Source: CADEED01 sp020442965 (GTDB taxonomy: Bacteria; Pseudomonadota; Gammaproteobacteria; Steroidobacterales; Steroidobacteraceae). From it: a DNA stretch of 64,000 bases. The stretch covers positions 124,001 to 188,000 of the forward strand of contig JAWLAH010000003.1 of the NCBI GenBank assembly GCA_041395525.1. Direction: 5' to 3'. The position numbers and the translations under genes were made by a program. This document shows, piece after piece, positions 23,601 through 32,882 of this stretch (the stretch's first letter is position 1; every line of letters begins with the position of its first letter). A model generated the notes under the pieces. That model made no database searches. It was not told the DNA's origin and saw nothing but the letters and a program-made list of their open reading frames with translations.

Positions 23601-24346
23601 CCGCGCGCGCGCGCCTGAATCTGCAGCGCGAACAGCTCGTCGATACCATTCGCTGCCAGATTCAGCAATCGGTCCAGCTCATCGCGACGGAAGGCGTGAC
23701 CCTCGGCGGTGCCTTGGATCTCGATGAACGCACCGCCGTTGTTCATCACGACGTTCATGTCCGTCTCGGCTTCGGAATCCTCGCGATAATCGAGATCGAG
23801 CACCGGCGCGCCGCCCACGATGCCGACCGACACGGCAGCCACCTGGCCGTGCAGCGGTGACTCCTGGAGCGCGCCGCGCTTCGTGAGCGCATCGCACGCA
23901 TCGGCGAGTGCGACGTAGCCGCCGGTGATCGCCGCGGTACGTGTGCCGCCGTCGGCCTGCAGCACGTCGCAATCGATGGTGATCGTGCGCTCGCCCAAAG
24001 CGGTGAGGTCCGCGACGGCGCGCAGACTGCGGCCAATGAGGCGCTGAATCTCCTGCGTGCGGCCCGTCTGCTTGCCGCGGGCGGCTTCGCGTGCCGAGCG
24101 CGTGTGCGTCGCACGCGGCAGCATGCCGTACTCGGCCGTAATCCAACCCTTGCCCTTACCGCGCAGGAAACCCGGCACTGATTCTTCGACGCTCGCGGTG
24201 CACAGCACGCGGGTGTCACCGAACTCGACCAACACCGAACCCTCGGCGTGACGTGTGAAGCTGCGTGTGAATTTGACTGCTCGCAGATCTGCTGCCGATC
24301 TGCCGTTCGATCTGGTGGACGGATTGGCGCTCGTTCGGGTCGTCAT
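23597..24346 (-). CDS. rph: Ribonuclease PH
   Basis: 249 residues, full length. GKGKGWITAEYGMLPRATHTR, the Arg-rich phosphate-binding turn, IDCDVLQADGGTRTAAITG and DLDYREDSEAETDMNVV are diagnostic. Phosphorolytic 3' trimming of tRNA precursors. The N-terminal 20 residues are Ser/Thr/Arg-rich and poorly conserved. Starts the rph-rdgB-hemW chain; yicC lies close by on the other strand, as in E. coli, but with a PP2C gene placed between. Confidence 0.95.
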   Translation of the reverse strand: MTTRTSANPSTRSNGRSAADLRAVKFTRSFTRHAEGSVLVEFGDTRVLCTASVEESVPGFLRGKGKGWITAEYGMLPRATHTRSAREAARGKQTGRTQEIQRLIGRSLRAVADLTALGERTITIDCDVLQADGGTRTAAITGGYVALADACDALTKRGALQESPLHGQVAAVSVGIVGGAPVLDLDYREDSEAETDMNVVMNNGGAFIEIQGTAEGHAFRRDELDRLLNLAANGIDELFALQIQARARG

Positions 24347-24387
24347 TCGGTTGAGTTCGTGTGTTGCATTCAGAAGTTGAATTCTTA

Positions 24388-25137
24388 CTAGCCGTTGCCA
24401 ATCCAGCGCACGACGGCGGCCGTCGTGTTATCACTGCTACCGCCTAACACGGCAATCGCCTGTTCCGCGAGACGACCGAGCTCTGCGCTCAAGGGCGCGC
24501 CGCCCGGCGCAAAGGCAGGAGCGATTTCGTCGTCGGTGAGGCCGCCCCACAAACCGTCGCTGCAAGCGATCAGCACGTCGTTAGGCACGAGAGGGATCCG
24601 GCCACTGATCGCCATCTCCGGCACATACAGCTCACCGCCGAGACAACATTCGACGAAGTTTCGCATCGGGTGACCGTGCGCCTGCTCCGCCGAGATCACG
24701 CCCTCGCGCAGCAGGAATTCCACATGGCTATGATCGCGCGTGCGGCGCAGAATTGCGCCGTTGCGCAACAGATAGATACGACTGTCACCGACGTGACCCC
24801 AGTAGCATGCGCCCTGCTGGATCAAACACACCGCACAGGTCGCGCGTGGTTTCTGATCCATCGGCACGTCCAAGCCGATCGCGACCACCGCCTCATGTGC
24901 GCGTCCTATGTTGAGATGCAAGAATCCGAGCGGATCGACCAGCGGCTGTGGCGCCTGCCAGAATGCATCGACGATCACCTTGAGTGCCGTTTCGGCAGCG
25001 CGCGCGCCGTCGGCGTGACCGCCCATGCCGTCCATGACGCCCAGTAACGCCGCGTGGTCTGAGACAGCGACGGCAACGCGATCCTGATTGTCGTTGCGGC
25101 CACCCAGCAGGCTGATCTCGGCGTAATCGATGCGCAA
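24388..25137 (-). CDS. PP2C-type serine/threonine protein phosphatase
   Basis: 249 residues covering one PP2C domain with its metal-ligand motifs: GRNDNQDR, VMDGMGGHADG, GHVGDSRIYL, ACSDGLWGGL and SSDNTTAAVV. Dephosphorylates Ser/Thr in proteins with Mn2+ or Mg2+. A TTG codon at 25135-25137 is the only plausible start: an in-frame TAA lies six codons upstream and no ATG or GTG precedes the first motif. No kinase, FHA or type VI secretion gene is adjacent, so its target cannot be inferred. Confidence 0.88.
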   Translation of the reverse strand: MRIDYAEISLLGGRNDNQDRVAVAVSDHAALLGVMDGMGGHADGARAAETALKVIVDAFWQAPQPLVDPLGFLHLNIGRAHEAVVAIGLDVPMDQKPRATCAVCLIQQGACYWGHVGDSRIYLLRNGAILRRTRDHSHVEFLLREGVISAEQAHGHPMRNFVECCLGGELYVPEMAISGRIPLVPNDVLIACSDGLWGGLTDDEIAPAFAPGGAPLSAELGRLAEQAIAVLGGSSDNTTAAVVRWIGNG

Positions 25138-25210
25138 GTTGGTTTCGGTGCTCTGTTAGACTGGCGGGCAGTTTAACTGAGCCTGCCGCTACGAGAGAGA
25201 TTTCAAGGGC

Positions 25211-26083
25211 ATGATTTCGAGCATGACCGGTTTTGCGCGTCGCGAAATCGTTGGCCCCTGGGGCACCCTGACGTGCGAAATACGTGGCGTCAATCATCGC
25301 TTTCTCGAGGCCGGCTTTCGTTTACCGGAAGAGTTGCGCGCGCAGGAATCCAGCCTGCGCCAGGCACTCGCGAAGTCTGTCAAGCGGGGCAAGGTCGATT
25401 GCAGCGTGCACTGGCGTCCGCTCGCGGACGCCGCCGCCGAACTCGATATCGACGATGCGGCGCTTGCCCGAGTGGTTGCACGCCTGAAACAGATCGCTCG
25501 GGAATTGCCGGACGGCGGCGCGATCAGCGCCGCCGACGTACTGCGTTGGCCGGGTGTAGTGAGATCCGGCGTGATCGACGTCGATACCGTGGTCGCCGCG
25601 CTCACGGGGTTGTTTCGCGAGACCTTGACGGAATTCGTCGCGACGCGCCGCGCGGAAGGCGCGCGGCTGCAGCTCTTGCTAACAGAACGATGCGACGGCC
25701 TGGTCGCACTAGTCGCGCAAGTGCGGTCGCGGCTGCCTGAAATTGAGGCGCGGGTGCGTAGCCGCCTGGCGGAACGTGTTGCGGATCTCGAAGCAAAAGT
25801 GGAGCCCGAGCGGCTCGAGCAGGAAGTCGTGCTGCTGCTGCAACGGCTGGACGTGGCCGAAGAGCTCGATCGACTAACAGGTCATCTTGCGGAGATACGC
25901 AATGTGATCGGCAGCGCCGCTGCGGCTGGCGCCGGACGGCGGCTCGATTTTCTGATGCAGGAACTGAATCGTGAAGCTAACACTCTCGCGTCGAAATCAC
26001 AGGATCTCGAGACCACGCGTATGACTGTTGACATGAAAGTGCTGATCGAACAGACGCGCGAGCAGGTGCAGAACGTCGAATGA
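25211..26083 (+). CDS. yicC: YicC family endoribonuclease
   Basis: 290 residues; begins with the conserved MISSMTGFAR and the GVNHRFLE segment. The C-terminal half ends with the DUF1732 signature RRLDFLMQELNREANTLASKS. E. coli YicC is an RNase involved in small-RNA turnover. AAGGGC is directly upstream of the ATG. Its stop overlaps the gmk start by ATGA. Confidence 0.94.
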   Translation: MISSMTGFARREIVGPWGTLTCEIRGVNHRFLEAGFRLPEELRAQESSLRQALAKSVKRGKVDCSVHWRPLADAAAELDIDDAALARVVARLKQIARELPDGGAISAADVLRWPGVVRSGVIDVDTVVAALTGLFRETLTEFVATRRAEGARLQLLLTERCDGLVALVAQVRSRLPEIEARVRSRLAERVADLEAKVEPERLEQEVVLLLQRLDVAEELDRLTGHLAEIRNVIGSAAAAGAGRRLDFLMQELNREANTLASKSQDLETTRMTVDMKVLIEQTREQVQNVE

Positions 26084-26697
26084 TCGGCGCGCTATTCATC
26101 ATTGCGGCGCCCTCGGGCGCCGGCAAGACGAGCTTGGTGAACGCGGTGCTCGCGCGCGAACCAAAGCTCCGCGTATCTGTCTCGCACACGACGCGCCCCC
26201 AGCGGCCTAACGAGCAGCACGGTCGCGAGTACTACTTCGTGTCGGTCGCGGAATTCCGGCGCCTGATCGCGGCTGGACAGTTTCTCGAACATGCGCAAGT
26301 TTTCGACAACTACTATGGCACCGCACGCGAACCGGTCGAGCGCCTGCGCGCCGGGGGCCACGATGTGCTGCTGGAGATCGATTGGCAGGGCGCAAGACAA
26401 GTGCGTGCGGCACAGCCGGACTGTCGCAGCATCTTCATCCTGCCGCCGTCGCGCGCGGCGCTGGAGCAGCGGCTCCGTCAGCGCCGCACTGACAGCGACG
26501 CGGTGATCGAGCGCCGACTGCGCGATGCGGTCGAGGATATGTCCCATTTTCGGGAATTCGACTCGGTGATCGTCAATGACGACTTCGCCACCGCGACGGC
26601 GCAGCTCTTGGACGTGTTGCAGGGTCGCGGCGAGGCATTGCGCGCAAATCGACCGGAACTGGCGCAGCTCACGCGCGAACTGCTGGCAAATCGATAG
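26080..26697 (+). CDS. gmk: Guanylate kinase
   Basis: 205 residues. P-loop APSGAGKTSL at about 9-18, SHTTRPQRPNEQHGREYYF for GMP binding, and DWQGARQVR. Phosphorylates GMP to GDP. Coupled to yicC by a 4-base overlap; rpoZ follows after a 174-base gap. Confidence 0.96.
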   Translation: MIGALFIIAAPSGAGKTSLVNAVLAREPKLRVSVSHTTRPQRPNEQHGREYYFVSVAEFRRLIAAGQFLEHAQVFDNYYGTAREPVERLRAGGHDVLLEIDWQGARQVRAAQPDCRSIFILPPSRAALEQRLRQRRTDSDAVIERRLRDAVEDMSHFREFDSVIVNDDFATATAQLLDVLQGRGEALRANRPELAQLTRELLANR

Positions 26698-26718
26698 GCA
26701 TAGGCCCGCGCCTGGCGC

Positions 26719-26753
26719 GGCCAGACGGCCAGGCGGCCAGGCGGCGCGGCCAG
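26719..26753 (+). repeat. Four copies of GGCCAG downstream of gmk
   Basis: GGCCAG at 26719, 26727, 26735 and 26748; the first three are spaced by exactly eight bases. They sit in the 174-base gap between gmk and rpoZ. No terminator-like U-run follows. Could be a slipped-strand expansion; no function seen. Confidence 0.5.
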
Positions 26754-26871
26754 CACGCGCAGCGAGGCCGCAACCTGCATCGCTGGCGTCCAGCGCGTCA
26801 GTTGCGTAAGATTTAGAGTTGCCGCGCTGATTCCTCGGCGCCCACCTTTCCGTTATAGGCACACCCAATTT

Positions 26872-27168
26872 ATGGCTCGCATCACTGTCGAAGACTGCCT
26901 CCCGCACGTCGAAAACATCTTCCAACTCGTTCTGCTGGGCGCCGCGCGCGCGCGGCGCCTCGCCAATGGCGCCGAGGCGACCGTACCCTGGGAGAATGAC
27001 AAGCCGACGGTTGTCGCGCTGCGCGAGATCGCCGAAGGCAATATCACGCCGGAAATGTTGAACGAGCCGGAACCGCCGCCGCCGGAGGAACAACCGCAAG
27101 AGCTCGACCATCAATCGATGTTCCGTGCGCCGCAGTTTGGTCTCGGTGGCGACCGCGACCAGGATTAG
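26872..27168 (+). CDS. rpoZ: RNA polymerase omega subunit
   Basis: 98 residues starting MARITVEDCLPHVENIFQLVL, followed by NDKPTVVALREIAEG and an acidic Pro-rich tail. The usual DNRF is NIF here, a mild divergence. No ribosome-binding site precedes the ATG, but a TTATAG element ends 13 bases before it, so the message may have a very short leader. Assists RNA polymerase assembly; next to spoT as in E. coli. Confidence 0.95.
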   Translation: MARITVEDCLPHVENIFQLVLLGAARARRLANGAEATVPWENDKPTVVALREIAEGNITPEMLNEPEPPPPEEQPQELDHQSMFRAPQFGLGGDRDQD

Positions 27169-27234
27169 GCTGCGCCCAACCGTCTAACGACCGCCCAGCC
27201 AAAGCAAGCAGCCGTGTAGAGCAGCCGTGACGTT

Positions 27235-29409
27235 ATGGACTACGCATCGTCGCTGCTCAATCTGCTGCCCGCGGCGCGCCGTAAGCCGGGTCTACGCGAA
27301 CTACTAAACAGCGTCGATGACTACCTGCCCGCCGAGCAGGTAGAGCGCATCCGCACGGCCGCCGAGTTCGGTGCATCCGCCCACCTGGGGCAGAAGCGTC
27401 AGTCGGGCGAGCCGTATATTGCGCATCCGCTCGCGGCTGCGCAGATCCTCGCCGACCTCCGTCTCGACCCCGACACGATCATCGCAGCGATCCTGCACGA
27501 TGTGATCGAAGACACGCCGATCTCCAAACAGGATCTCGCCGAGAAATTCGGTCAGCCAGTGGCCGAGATCGTCGATGGCGTTACCAAGCTCGATCAAATT
27601 CAGTTTCGTTCACGCGAGGAAGCGCAGGCCGAGTCGTTCCGCAAGATGGTGCTGGCGATGGTGCGGGATCTGCGCGTCATTCTCGTCAAGCTCGCGGATC
27701 GCATGCACAACATGCGCACGCTGTCGGCCAAAACGCCGGTACGCCGGCGCGCGAGTGCGCGCGAGACACTCGACATCTATGCGCCGATCGCCGAGCGGCT
27801 CGGGCTGTATGGTCTCAAGATCGAACTCGAGGATCTTGGCTTCCGCTCACTCTATCCGCGACGCTACCGCGTGCTGGAGAAAGCACTCAAACGCGCGCGC
27901 GGCAATCAGAAAGAGTTCCTGGCCAAGATTGCGGGCACGCTGCGCTCCAACCTGGAGAAGGCGGGCATCAAGGCGGAAGTACAGACACGCGAAAAACATC
28001 TATACAGCATCTATCGCAAGATGCTGCGCAAGCGTACCGCGCTGTCGGAGATCGTCGACGTGTACGGTCTGCGTATTGTCGTCGACACTGCCGATACTTG
28101 TTACCGGGCGCTTGGTGTCGTGCACGCGTCCTACAAGCCGATGCCCGGTCGGTTCAAGGACTATATCGCGATACCGCGCATCAATGGTTACCAGTCGTTA
28201 CACACCACGCTGTTCGGTCCTAACGGCGTGCCGATCGAAGTGCAGCTGCGCACCGACGACATGCACAACGTGGCCGAAAGCGGGATTGCGGCGCACTGGA
28301 AGTACAAGAGCGGCGAGAATCTGGATTCGGTGCAGCAGGATCGTGCGCGCGAGTGGTTGGCCAATCTGATGCTGATGCAGGAGTCGGGCAACTCCGAAGA
28401 ATTCCTCGAGAGCGTTCGCGTCGACCTGTTTCCCGACAAGGTCTACGTATTCACACCGAAGGGCGAGATCTTGCGCCTGCCGCGCGGCGCAACGGTGGTC
28501 GATTTTGCCTACGCCGTGCATACCGACGTCGGCAACCGCTGCGTTGCCGCCAAAGTCGACCGACGCCTGGCGCCATTGCGGACCCCTCTGCGGAATGGTC
28601 AGACGGTCGAGGTCATGACCGCCAAAGGGGCGCGGCCCAATCCAGGGTGGGTCAATTTCGTGGTGACCGCCAAAGCGCGCGCCGCCATTCGTCAGTATCT
28701 CAAAGGTCTGCATCGACGCGAAGCGATCGAACTGGGAGCCCGACTCATCAATCAGGCGCTCGGCGAATTTAATCTAACAACCGACAAGATTGATGAGGAC
28801 ATCATGGCTGCGGCGATCGCCGAACTGGGCTTGAGAGATCGCGACGAACTCTACGAGAGAGTAGGGCTCGGCGAACGCCTGGCACCACTCGTGGCGCGCA
28901 GACTGCTGCCGACCAGCACGGGCGAGGAAGCCGGGGCGCATGGCGCGGCGCCGCTCGCAATCGCCGGCACTGAAGGCCTGCTGGTGAGCTACGCGCGTTG
29001 CTGCTTCCCGATACCCGGTGATCCCATCTTCGCATTTCTCTCCACCGGCCGCGGCGTGGTTGTCCACCGTGAGGAATGCGCCAACGTCGACGACTACCGC
29101 AAACACCCGGAGAATTGGCTACCAGTGTCGTGGCACGCTGCTGCCGATCGACATTTCAGCTCGGAAATCCGTATCGAGGTCGCTAACAAGATGGGCGTGC
29201 TGGCGGCTGTGGCCGCGGCGGTGTCCGGCACCGACACCAACATCGAACGCGTCTCGTTCGAGGAGCGCGACGCTGAGACATCATTGCTGATTTTCGAGCT
29301 CAAAGTGGCCGATCGCCAGCATTTGGCGCGGGTCATTCGCGTGATTCGGCACATGCCCGAGGTGCTGCGCGTTTACCGTACAATCGCCGCTCACGGGCAA
29401 CCGGAATAG
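27235..29409 (+). CDS. spoT: Bifunctional (p)ppGpp synthase/hydrolase SpoT
   Basis: 724 residues. HD hydrolase domain with His50, the LAHP-type loop and His88-Asp89 in ILHDVIEDT; synthetase domain with DVYGLRIVV and GRFKDYIAIPRINGYQSLHTT near 305-320; TGS domain (VYVFTPKGEILRLPRGATVVDFAYAVH); Zn-finger-like CCFPIPGD; C-terminal ACT. Makes and degrades (p)ppGpp in the stringent response. The synthetase loop keeps both Gly-Arg-Phe-Lys and the Asp-rich turn, so synthetase activity is plausible. Stop overlaps a GTG that could start ridA, but the better ridA start is 15 bases further. Confidence 0.96.
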   Translation: MDYASSLLNLLPAARRKPGLRELLNSVDDYLPAEQVERIRTAAEFGASAHLGQKRQSGEPYIAHPLAAAQILADLRLDPDTIIAAILHDVIEDTPISKQDLAEKFGQPVAEIVDGVTKLDQIQFRSREEAQAESFRKMVLAMVRDLRVILVKLADRMHNMRTLSAKTPVRRRASARETLDIYAPIAERLGLYGLKIELEDLGFRSLYPRRYRVLEKALKRARGNQKEFLAKIAGTLRSNLEKAGIKAEVQTREKHLYSIYRKMLRKRTALSEIVDVYGLRIVVDTADTCYRALGVVHASYKPMPGRFKDYIAIPRINGYQSLHTTLFGPNGVPIEVQLRTDDMHNVAESGIAAHWKYKSGENLDSVQQDRAREWLANLMLMQESGNSEEFLESVRVDLFPDKVYVFTPKGEILRLPRGATVVDFAYAVHTDVGNRCVAAKVDRRLAPLRTPLRNGQTVEVMTAKGARPNPGWVNFVVTAKARAAIRQYLKGLHRREAIELGARLINQALGEFNLTTDKIDEDIMAAAIAELGLRDRDELYERVGLGERLAPLVARRLLPTSTGEEAGAHGAAPLAIAGTEGLLVSYARCCFPIPGDPIFAFLSTGRGVVVHREECANVDDYRKHPENWLPVSWHAAADRHFSSEIRIEVANKMGVLAAVAAAVSGTDTNIERVSFEERDAETSLLIFELKVADRQHLARVIRVIRHMPEVLRVYRTIAAHGQPE

Positions 29410-29423
29410 TGGAGAATCATTGC

Positions 29424-29813
29424 ATGAGTCAGACACGTCAGGCTATCAAGACAGAACAGGCACCGCGCGCCATCGGGCCCTACTCACAAGCGATCCGTGT
29501 CGGCGAGACCGTGTATCTGTCGGGCCAGATCGGCTTTGATCCGCGGACGATGGAACTGGCCACGGGTGGCGTCGAAGCCGAAGCGCGACGCGTCTTCGAG
29601 AACATCAAGGCGGTGGCCACCGCCGCCGGCGGCTCCTTGTCGCACATCTGCAAAGTTACAATCTTTCTGTCGGACATCAACGACTTCCCCAAGGTCAACG
29701 AGATCATGGCGCAGTACTTCTCCGAGCCGTACCCGGCTCGTTCGACCTTTGCGGTCGCGGCGCTGCCCCGCAACGCGCGCGTCGAAGTCGAGTGCGTGCT
29801 GAGCCTTGCCTGA
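29424..29813 (+). CDS. ridA: RidA family enamine/imine deaminase
   Basis: 129 residues: IGPYSQAIRVGETVYLSGQIG, ARSTFAVAALPRNARVEVEC, with the catalytic Arg in ARSTF. Clears reactive 2-aminoacrylate formed by PLP enzymes. ATG 29424 has GGAG nine bases upstream. Lies between spoT and recG in the place taken by trmH in E. coli. Confidence 0.93.
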   Translation: MSQTRQAIKTEQAPRAIGPYSQAIRVGETVYLSGQIGFDPRTMELATGGVEAEARRVFENIKAVATAAGGSLSHICKVTIFLSDINDFPKVNEIMAQYFSEPYPARSTFAVAALPRNARVEVECVLSLA

Positions 29814-31932
29814 GACGCCCACGCGCCCCGCCAAAACCGCGAGCGCCGAACGCCAGGCTATCGCTACGCTGCGCGGTGTCGGTCCTGCGCTAGCGGAGAA
29901 ACTCGCCAAGCTCCGCGTGACGCGGGTTCAGGACTTGTTGTTCCTGCTCCCGTCACGCTATGAGGATCGCACTCATGTCGAACCGATCGGTGCGCTGGTC
30001 GCTGGGCGGCGCGCAGTCGTCGAAGGCGAGATCCAGCTGACAGAAGTCGCCTATCGCCGGCGCCGGCAGCTACTCTGCAAGATTGGCGATGGCTCGGGCT
30101 TCTTGACACTGCGATTCTTCTATTTCTCGGCTGCACAACAAGGCAATCTCGAGCGCGGCCTGCGACTGCGCTGCTTCGGTGACGTGCGGCGTGGGCCCAT
30201 GGGCCTCGAGATGGTGCACCCTGAATACCGCCGCTTAGGGGCCGAACCGGGGCCGCTCGAAGCGGCGCTGACGCCGATCTATCCCACGACGGAGGGTGTG
30301 CCGCAGGGCAGACTGCGGGCCTTGATCGACCAGGCTTTACGTGAGCTGGAGCGCGACGGCGTGCGCGATTGGCTGCCCGACGAGGTGCTCAGGGCCCAAC
30401 ATGATCGTGACGGCCGAGCATTGCCGGACTTGCGTGTTGCGCTCGAGACCTTGCATCGTCCACCACGCGATGTCGCACTCGCCGCCTTGGCGAGTGGCAG
30501 ACACCCCGCGCAGCAACGTCTCGCGTTCGAGGAATTGTTAGCACATCACCTGGCCCTGCGATTGGTGCGCAACAGCACGCGGACCGAGCAAAGCTGGCCG
30601 CTCGGCAACGGCGCCCAACAGGCGCGGCAGTTCATCGAATCGCTGCCGTTCAACCTCACCGCTGCGCAGTGCCGAGCACTCGCCGAGGTGGAACGCGACC
30701 TCGATTCGGATCGACCGATGGCAAGACTCGTGCAAGGCGACGTCGGCTGTGGCAAGACCGTGGTCGCCGCCGCAGCGGCGGCGCGCTCGCTCGGGGCGGG
30801 CTTGCAAACCGCGCTCATGGCGCCGACCGAGTTGTTAGCGGAACAGCACGCACGCAGTTTCGACACCTGGTTTCGCCCGCTTGGCATCACGGTGGCGCTG
30901 CTCACCGGCTCGCAGCCGGTCCGCACGCGGCGTAGTGCCGTCGAAGCCATCGCCAGCGGCGGGATCCGGCTGATCGTCGGCACCCACGCATTGTTCCAGC
31001 AAAGCGTCGAGTTTCACTCGCTCGCGCTCGTCATTGTCGACGAGCAGCATCGATTCGGCGTGCAACAGCGCCTGCAGCTGAGCGACAAGGGCACGCGCGC
31101 AGGACGTGTGCCCCACCAGCTCATCCTGACGGCGACGCCTATTCCGCGCACCCTGGCAATGACTGCATACGCCGATCTCGATGTATCCGTAATCGATGAA
31201 TTGCCGCCTGGCCGCACCGCCGTGAAGACGGTCGTCGTGCCGGAGTCGCGCCGCGACCAGGTCGTGATGCGAATCAATCAACAAGTGCGACTCGGTCGGC
31301 AGGCCTACTGGGTCTGCCCGCTGATCGAGGAGTCCGAGGAATTGCTCTATCAGGCTGCCGAAGAGACCGCGCGGCAACTCACTGAAGCATTGCCCGACGT
31401 GCGGGTGGCGCTCGTACACGGTCGCATGCCGCCGCGCGCCAAGGAGCGCGCGATGCACGAATTCAAGGCTGGCAAGATTCAGCTGTTAGTCGCGACGACT
31501 GTGATCGAGGTCGGCGTCGATGTGCCCAACGCGACGCTGATGGTGATCGAGAACGCTGAGCGCATGGGGCTCGCGCAGCTGCATCAGCTGCGTGGTCGCG
31601 TGGGTCGCGGGTCGCATGCGAGCAGCTGCGTCCTGCTGTACCGCGCGCCATTGTCGCAGATCGCGCGCGAGCGGCTCGCCGTCATTCGTGAGAGCAATGA
31701 CGGCTTCGAAATTGCGCAGCGTGATCTCGAGCTACGCGGCCCCGGAGAATTGCTGGGAACGCGCCAGACCGGACTCGCCCAGATGCGCGTGGCGGATCTC
31801 GTACGCGACGCACAGTTGTTACCCGCTGTGCAGCGCGCAGCCGAAGAGATGCTGCAACGACATTCTGATCGGATCGCCCCGCTCATCGAACGGTGGATCG
31901 GCGGCGCGGAACGCTACGCTACAGTCGGGTAG
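29806..31932 (+). CDS. recG: ATP-dependent DNA helicase RecG
   Basis: 708 residues. Helix-hairpin-helix-like start (LRGVGPALAEKLAKL), wedge/OB domain, Walker A GDVGCGKT at about 311-318, DEQH box near 412, TATPIPRTLAM, and the RecG C-terminal motif with RGRVGRG and GPGELLGTRQTG. Rescues stalled forks and branch-migrates Holliday junctions. TTG start at 29806 overlaps the ridA end by eight bases; there is no other start codon before the conserved region. Confidence 0.95.
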   Translation: MPETPTRPAKTASAERQAIATLRGVGPALAEKLAKLRVTRVQDLLFLLPSRYEDRTHVEPIGALVAGRRAVVEGEIQLTEVAYRRRRQLLCKIGDGSGFLTLRFFYFSAAQQGNLERGLRLRCFGDVRRGPMGLEMVHPEYRRLGAEPGPLEAALTPIYPTTEGVPQGRLRALIDQALRELERDGVRDWLPDEVLRAQHDRDGRALPDLRVALETLHRPPRDVALAALASGRHPAQQRLAFEELLAHHLALRLVRNSTRTEQSWPLGNGAQQARQFIESLPFNLTAAQCRALAEVERDLDSDRPMARLVQGDVGCGKTVVAAAAAARSLGAGLQTALMAPTELLAEQHARSFDTWFRPLGITVALLTGSQPVRTRRSAVEAIASGGIRLIVGTHALFQQSVEFHSLALVIVDEQHRFGVQQRLQLSDKGTRAGRVPHQLILTATPIPRTLAMTAYADLDVSVIDELPPGRTAVKTVVVPESRRDQVVMRINQQVRLGRQAYWVCPLIEESEELLYQAAEETARQLTEALPDVRVALVHGRMPPRAKERAMHEFKAGKIQLLVATTVIEVGVDVPNATLMVIENAERMGLAQLHQLRGRVGRGSHASSCVLLYRAPLSQIARERLAVIRESNDGFEIAQRDLELRGPGELLGTRQTGLAQMRVADLVRDAQLLPAVQRAAEEMLQRHSDRIAPLIERWIGGAERYATVG

Positions 31933-31967
31933 ACTGCGCGCAGGGTGCATTTGCGGGGTAATGTCGA

Positions 31968-32882
31968 TTGAGTGCGAACATCCCAACCACCCCACGCAGC
32001 TGGCGCCTCGACCTCGAGCGCTACAGGCGCCGGGTATTTCACATGGCCGAGCTCACGCGGCTCAACCGGCCGATCGGCACCTGGCTGTTGTTATGGCCGG
32101 TATTGTGGGCGCTGTGGATAGCGGCCGATGGTAGTCCACGCCCGCTGCTCTTCGTCGTGTTCGTGGTGGGCGTCGTCGTGATGCGCTCGGCCGGCTGTGC
32201 CTTCAACGATCTGATGGATAAGGACTTTGATCCGTACGTGAAGCGCACGCGCGATCGACCCATTGCGGCGCGGCGCGTGTCCCCGCGCGAGGGGCTGGCC
32301 GTGTTTCTGCTGTTGTTATCGCTGGCGCTGGCATTGGTGCTGCAACTGGATGCCCGGACGATCAAGCTCTCGTTCGTCGGTGCAGCGTTGGCCGTCACCT
32401 ATCCGTTTTTCAAGCGGTTCTTCCCGATCCCGCAGTTCTATCTCGGCCTGGCATTCAGCTGGGGCGTGCCGATGGTATTCATGGCGCAACTCGGCACGGT
32501 GCCGCGCGTCGGCTGGAACCTGTTCATAGCGGCCGTTATCTGGACCACGGCGTACGACACGCTCTACGCGATGGTCGACCGGGACGACGACATCAAACTC
32601 GGTGTGCGCTCCAGTGCGATCCTCTTCGGCGACATGGATCGTGTGATCGTGGCAGCCTTGCAGGCCATGACGCTGATCGCACTCTACCTCGTTGGCGACA
32701 GCATGTTGTTCGGGCACTGGTACCAGCTCGGCGTTGCCGGTGCCGCGGTATTCTTTGTCTATCAACAGTGGTTGATTCGCGATCGAGACCGAGACGGCTG
32801 CTTTCGCGCCTTTCGCAACAACAATTTTGCTGGCCTGTCCGTGTTCATCGGCATCCTGCTCGAATACACGTTTCGGGCCTGA
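31968..32882 (+). CDS. ubiA: 4-hydroxybenzoate polyprenyltransferase UbiA
   Basis: 304 residues, about eight to nine membrane helices. Two Asp-rich motifs bind Mg-prenyl diphosphate: NDLMDKDFD from residue 80 and DRDDD near 204. Attaches the polyprenyl tail in ubiquinone synthesis, consistent with the nearby cytochrome oxidase locus. TTG 31968 is used; ATG 32043 (MAELTRLNRPIG) is possible but would leave the first helix with almost no N-terminus. The comF frame on the other strand runs antisense through its last 567 bases. Confidence 0.93.
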   Translation: MSANIPTTPRSWRLDLERYRRRVFHMAELTRLNRPIGTWLLLWPVLWALWIAADGSPRPLLFVVFVVGVVVMRSAGCAFNDLMDKDFDPYVKRTRDRPIAARRVSPREGLAVFLLLLSLALALVLQLDARTIKLSFVGAALAVTYPFFKRFFPIPQFYLGLAFSWGVPMVFMAQLGTVPRVGWNLFIAAVIWTTAYDTLYAMVDRDDDIKLGVRSSAILFGDMDRVIVAALQAMTLIALYLVGDSMLFGHWYQLGVAGAAVFFVYQQWLIRDRDRDGCFRAFRNNNFAGLSVFIGILLEYTFRA

